Of a DNA stretch of 64,000 nucleotides, positions 41,901 through 47,900 are shown in pieces. Every line of letters begins with the position of its first letter. The first letter of the stretch is position 1. The stretch covers positions 11,571,001 through 11,635,000 of the forward strand of contig NC_134028.1 in assembly GCF_964204645.1 (NCBI RefSeq), given 5' to 3'. Source of the stretch: Tubulanus polymorphus (Eukaryota; Nemertea; Palaeonemertea; Tubulaniformes; Tubulanidae). The position numbers and the translations under genes were made by a program. The notes under the pieces are model-generated. The model was not told where the DNA came from. It made no database searches and saw nothing but the letters and a program-made list of their open reading frames with translations.

Positions 41901-44900
41901 CAATTTCTAGGTACTGAGACGTAGCTGTTTTATTAGTTGCTGGTGGAAAATATGAAAAATATTGCCATTGTATTTTTAAATGGGCATAGGAAAATATATT
42001 GCAACGGGAGCACGTTCTTGTTGTGTTCCCATCTGAATCTCCCGCCGAGGTCTTTATTAGATCATTTCCATGACTTTTTGCAGAAACTTCGGAAAGATAG
42101 GAATTACCTTAGAGTGATGGAAACACATTATTACAGGGGGTCCATGAACCAAGTAAACTTTACGAAAATCTGTTAAATCTGTTAATTATCATACACAACT
42201 GCTTGACTCATCATTAATATAAAAGAGGTAGTGGGTTTTCCCCGATGACTCAAATAGACATGCTCCGTACAGCATAAACTGCTGATGCTGTATGATTTCA
42301 TTTACGTATAACATACACTGCACTGCGTATGAAATTAAAATGAAGTTTGTTAGACAATTTATTGTTATAAATTGAACAATTATCAAGATTCACTGCATCT
42401 TTTTAGATTTCAACATATTTTGTTTATTAAGCCAATCAGTGCGCATTAAAATATATTCAGCCTGGGCCTACCCAACCAATGTTCTGATAGGCCCGTTAGA
42501 CACCTGTTCATTGGTCACAAGTCCTCGTGACTTACACAAGTACAGATGAAGTTGTTCAACTATTAATTGTGACTGGAACGTGGACCTCACGAGAAGATTG
42601 TATTCAACTACACCTGTGACGAGATGGCCGTACTGACCGTGAACATTCCTGCTGTTTCAGTGGATACAAATGCATTACAGTCAGTTTTTGTCAGCCTAAG
42701 GTAATATAGTTGCTTCTTTGTCTCAAATAAGTGGTAAGATTAACCCTTTAACCGGCAATCGGTCGCTAGAGACCAGCTATAGTGAATAGGCTTATCATCC
42801 AAGCAAAAAGAAATCGTTTTATTCATAAATTTGATCGAGCCGGTAATAACAGTAAATACACTTGGAAAGTTATAAAGGACTTACAAAATAGAAATTCTGA
42901 TAAGAACATATATCCAGATGATTTTAAAATCAATAATAAACTAATCTCAGATCCCGATGTAATTGCCAAATCTTTCAATGACTATTTCGTAAATGTTGGA
43001 CCAAATCTAGCTAATTGTATTCCTAAGCAATCAGAAAGTTTTGAAAAATTCATGAATCCTCAGCTTGATCATAATTTATTTCTAAATCCAATTCTACCTC
43101 ACGAAATAGAATTAATTGTCAGAAACTTTAAATTGAAAAATAATTGTGGTTTTGATGACATTAACCAAAAAGTATTGAAAAGCGTAATTGATACTATTTC
43201 TAGTCCACTAGCGCATATTTTCAATCTTTGTTTTTCTGAAGGTACCTTCCCAGATGAGCTTAAAATAGCTCAAATTTTTCCATTGTTTAAATCAGGGGAT
43301 AAACAAATTGTAAGTAATTATTATAATTTGCAATTTGTTTGTCATTAAATTACTGCTTCTCCTATTATGTATCAATAATTGTTTGTTTAATTGGCAATGG
43401 ATTAAGAACATTCTTACTTATTTTCCAGAAACCGTATCGAGTTAAGTAAACTTCTTTCATCAAGTTCTTAAAAACGAGTTTATCCAATTCCTTTCGGGTG
43501 CCTCCTGTATAAGTTCAGTGGGTGGAGGATATTATGACTATGTGTTCTCATAAACAATATCTACTATAAACATCTACTATACTAAATATCTAGTGCTGGT
43601 CGGATGTGGCCTGCAATAAAATTCTTAAGAGCAATACCACCGGATTTTATGTGCCTCTGGACGTGTTTAGACCAGTTTCAAAATTAAACGTCAGTAAACA
43701 TACTTTAAAGTTTAAGTATTTATAATTCGTAATTCATTGTAGTTCAAAATACGTGAAAATCTGAATAAAACTGATCTGGATTAAATGGGTTATTGCACCA
43801 TTACTGTAAGGGCAAAGGGAAAAAATAAAATGGGAATTTTTACTATGCCCGAAGTTTTTAAAAATGGGGAGAGATCATGCCTAATTTTTTCCCGCGAGTT
43901 TTCGTAACTTTTTGGAAGGACGGAAAATATCAAACAGATATTTCTTTTCTTTTCTAATTATGAATGGAAATGCATTAATATCTTCAGCATGAAGTTTTTG
44001 GCAGAATTTTAGAGTGGGCTTTGGCCAATGGGTCAAACAGACACTCCACGTGCATGTGTAAGAACCTGGATCCTGAAGGATACGTACACTGTGTATGAAG
44101 TTTGTAAAGCGTCTAATATGTTAGACCTTTATTTTTGTAAATTGAACAATTTCCTAGATTCACTGCCCCCTTTTCTAATTTCACTGCAGTTTATAAAAAT
44201 CCCATGGCTGCTGCACCATTCCATAGAAATATTGGAGAGCGCAATAAACTTGATCTAACATTCAATAGTACAAGTAAGTTGTTTGCTGCGAAAACTGTAG
44301 ACATTATGTTGTTATAGAGAAAACTGAACGGTAAAAATTTGACTGACCTGGGAGACAACGTGACGTCATTACAAACAGTATAACAAAGTGGTTGTTCACT
44401 AAGTATAACAAGTGCCTTTCATCTGGAAACCATGTGTGTCATTTAAATTCGCTCCATTTGTATAGTTATAAGCTCAGGCTATGGCTGGCCTAAGAATGAC
44501 AACACTAGCTCCAGAACAAAAGATCTAAGGACCTGTGCGTCAATCACGTTCATACTTCAAATGCTCAAAGAACAGGTCTTAAGACGTTCGCTTTCACTTC
44601 TGTGGTCAATCAAAACAAACAACAGGTATTTAATAAAACAATACCGACAGCAGATAAAAATATATCCTCACAAAAATATATTCACACATGTACGCTACCT
44701 AGACAAATGAAACGTTTGCAGTTTCGTGGCTTTTCCATAAATACGTAAGTAGCGCCAGAATTAACCATACATCCCTAAAACAGCCATTCACTTTCACTTG
44801 TGGAGACAACGCCCCCAATCAAGGTCATTGCTATCTTGTAAGCAAGAACTAAGTATTTTCCCGCCAAAAACAGGCTTGCGAGAAATTTTAACGAATTTGA

Positions 44901-47900
44901 CCGTGTCATCGGAGGAGGTTTAGCATCTCTACAATCTTATCAAACAAACGTCATTTGGGCCAACCAATGAAACAAATGCTTCCATAGAAAAAATGTTCTG
45001 CGATTTTACATAATTGGTTCTCACAGTGTATGAAATTAAAATGAAGTTTGTTAGACAATTCATTATAGACAATTCATTATTTTGAATTGAACTATTATCA
45101 AAATAATTTGCAAAACTCAAAATAATTATTAGGAATATTATAATGGGAGTCATTCTACATAAAACAACCAGTCTGGAATTTATTAATATCTTGGATTTTC
45201 AAAATGTTAAGTCTTTTGAATAGTGGATTAGAATGCTCTAGATAGTAAGAGTTAGTGATGATTCTAACGGCACACTTTTGTAAAAGGAGTAAAGGATTTA
45301 AGAGATTTGAAAAATTTGACGACCATACAATATTACAGTAGCTTAAATGTGGGTGGATAAGAGCAAAATATAAATTGGTGAGGATACGTTGTGGTAGAAT
45401 ATGCTTTAATCGATTCAATGTACCTACACTGCGGGCAACTCTTATTCTAGTATTATTAATATGTTCTTTCCACGATAATTTTTCATCAATGCACACCCCT
45501 AGGAAATTGGTATGATTTAGGCGGTCTATTGGTTGACCATTCATACGAATAAAAACGTTGTTAGGTAAATTAGAACCAAATAACTATATAATTGGTTTTT
45601 CAAGTTCAATGATAATTTGTTTGCTTGAAACCATATTGATAATTTAGATAATTCAGCATTTATGTTTAGGATAATACGATGGCCGTCAGATCACTGATAA
45701 AGGCGTTTGTGTCGTCGGCAAACAAGATTAACTGAATAAGATTACTCACATTGGTGCTGTCATTAATATATAATAAAAAGAGCAAGGGCCCTTGTGGAAC
45801 TCTGATATTGATTTTTAGAGGGTCCGATATATAATTTTCCATTTACACGCCTTGGCGTCTATTTTCAAGGTAATTTTTAACCAAAGTAGGGGCAATCCCT
45901 TGATACCATAGAATTTAAGTTTTTCTAGCAGGATGTGATGGTTTACAGTATCGAAAGCTTTAGAAAGGTCCAAAAATATTCCAATTGAAGTCTTTTTATT
46001 AGGGTTTTCTGTTATTTCACAGAAAACCCTATTGATATCTGCGTGATTATTATTAGGGTTTTCTGTTATTTCACAGAAAACCCTATTGATATCCGCGTGA
46101 TTATTAGGGTTTTCTGTTATTTCACAGAAAACCCTATTGATATCCGCGTGATTATTATTATTATTATTTTCTTCCACACTATTTTTACCAAAAGAACATA
46201 GGCTTTGTTACCTTACCGCTGTTTCATATACAATCCATATAATATCGTTCAGCTCAATGAGATCTACAAATAGCCCGCGTGTTTTTTCACGAATCATCGT
46301 TACAAAAGCGCTGTCGGGCTGTAAACATCGAAAATTGGGGCGACATGTTTTTCGAGTCGTCATCCCGAAATCAACCCGCAGGCCGACTGTCACTTCGATT
46401 ATCAATTCAAGTATAAATGAACTAATTTATTGCCGCAGACTTCACATTCAGTCGCGGTCTTCAAACAGTGATTTTAACAGGGGGTTTCAAGGAGTTAGTT
46501 TAACAATACCTATTTTTCTTTACCGAATTAACCGTGTATTTACTAAGATAAATCTTTAGTGTACCGGGGAATCGTAGGCCTAAACTAAACAGGCCGAAGA
46601 GATATGGCGGAGAAAAGCTGTTATGTCAACGAGGTATCAAAATAAAAGAATATATTACTTTATTCGGCCGCGGGCTTCAACCATTTACCAATACTCTATA
46701 TTTCCTACAGTACAAACCGATCATTGTCAAATGCACAAGGTATTTACTAAATACAAGTATATAACACACGTATCCATATCCGTATGCTATCCGTATGCTG
46801 GACTCACACTTGACATTCGGAGTAAGCGTTCGCTGTGGGGGAAAGGAGATCGTTCGCTGTGTCGCTTGAAGTGTTTATCGAGTTTTACGCGACCTTAAGG
46901 CTTTAGTATGGTGGCTGATAAGATAAAAAAACACGAATATGCAAATGAGGGCGACATTACGACAAAACGACAAAACTAAAATAACGTGAGAAAACAACGA
47001 TTTTGATTTTGTCGCCCGCGACAATTCATTATTTTGGTTTTATCGCCAGCGACAATTCATTATTTTGGTTTTGTCGCCCGCGACAATTCATTATTTTGGT
47101 TTTATATTTTGTTTTTGTCGCCCGCGATGATTTTTTTTTTGGCTTTGTCGCCCGCGACAATTCAATATTTTGGTTTTATCGCCTGCAACAATTCAATATT
47201 TTGGTTTTATCGCCTGCGACAATTCAATATTTTGGTTTTATCGCCCGCGATAATTTATTATTTTGGTTTTGTCGCCCAAGACAATTCATTATTTTGGTTT
47301 TATCGCCGGCGACAATTAATTATTACGGTTTTATTGCCCGCGACAATTCATTATTTTGGTTTTGTCGCCCGCGACAATTCACCATTTTGGTTTTGTCGCC
47401 CGTGACAATTCACCATTTTGGTTTTGTCACCTGCGACAATTCATTATTTTGGTTTTATCGCCTGCGACAATTCATTATTATGGTTTTATCGCCCGCGACA
47501 ATTCATTATTTTGGTTTTATCGCCCGCGACAATCCTTTTTTTGGTTTTGTCGCCAGCGACAATTCATTAGTTTGGTTTTGTCGCCAGCGACGATTCAATA
47601 TTTTGGTTTTGTCGCCCGCAAAAATTCAATATTTTGGTTTTATCGCCCACGACAATTCATTACTTTGGTTTTATCTCCAGCGACAATTCATTATTTTGGT
47701 TTTGTCACCCGCGACAATTCTTCTTTTTGGTTTTGTCGCCCGCGACAATTCATTATTTTGGTTTTATATTTTGTTTTAGTCGCCCGCGACATTTTTTTTT
47801 TTGGTTTTGTCGCCCGCGACAATTCAATATTTTGGTTTAATCGCCCGTGACAATTCAATATTTTGGTTTTATCGCCCGCGATAATTCATTATTTTGGTTT

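Noticed and set aside
42738-42781. TTAACCCTTTAACCGG as a piggyBac terminus
   Set aside because: No matching inverted end with TTAA was found on the other side. An RT fragment follows directly.
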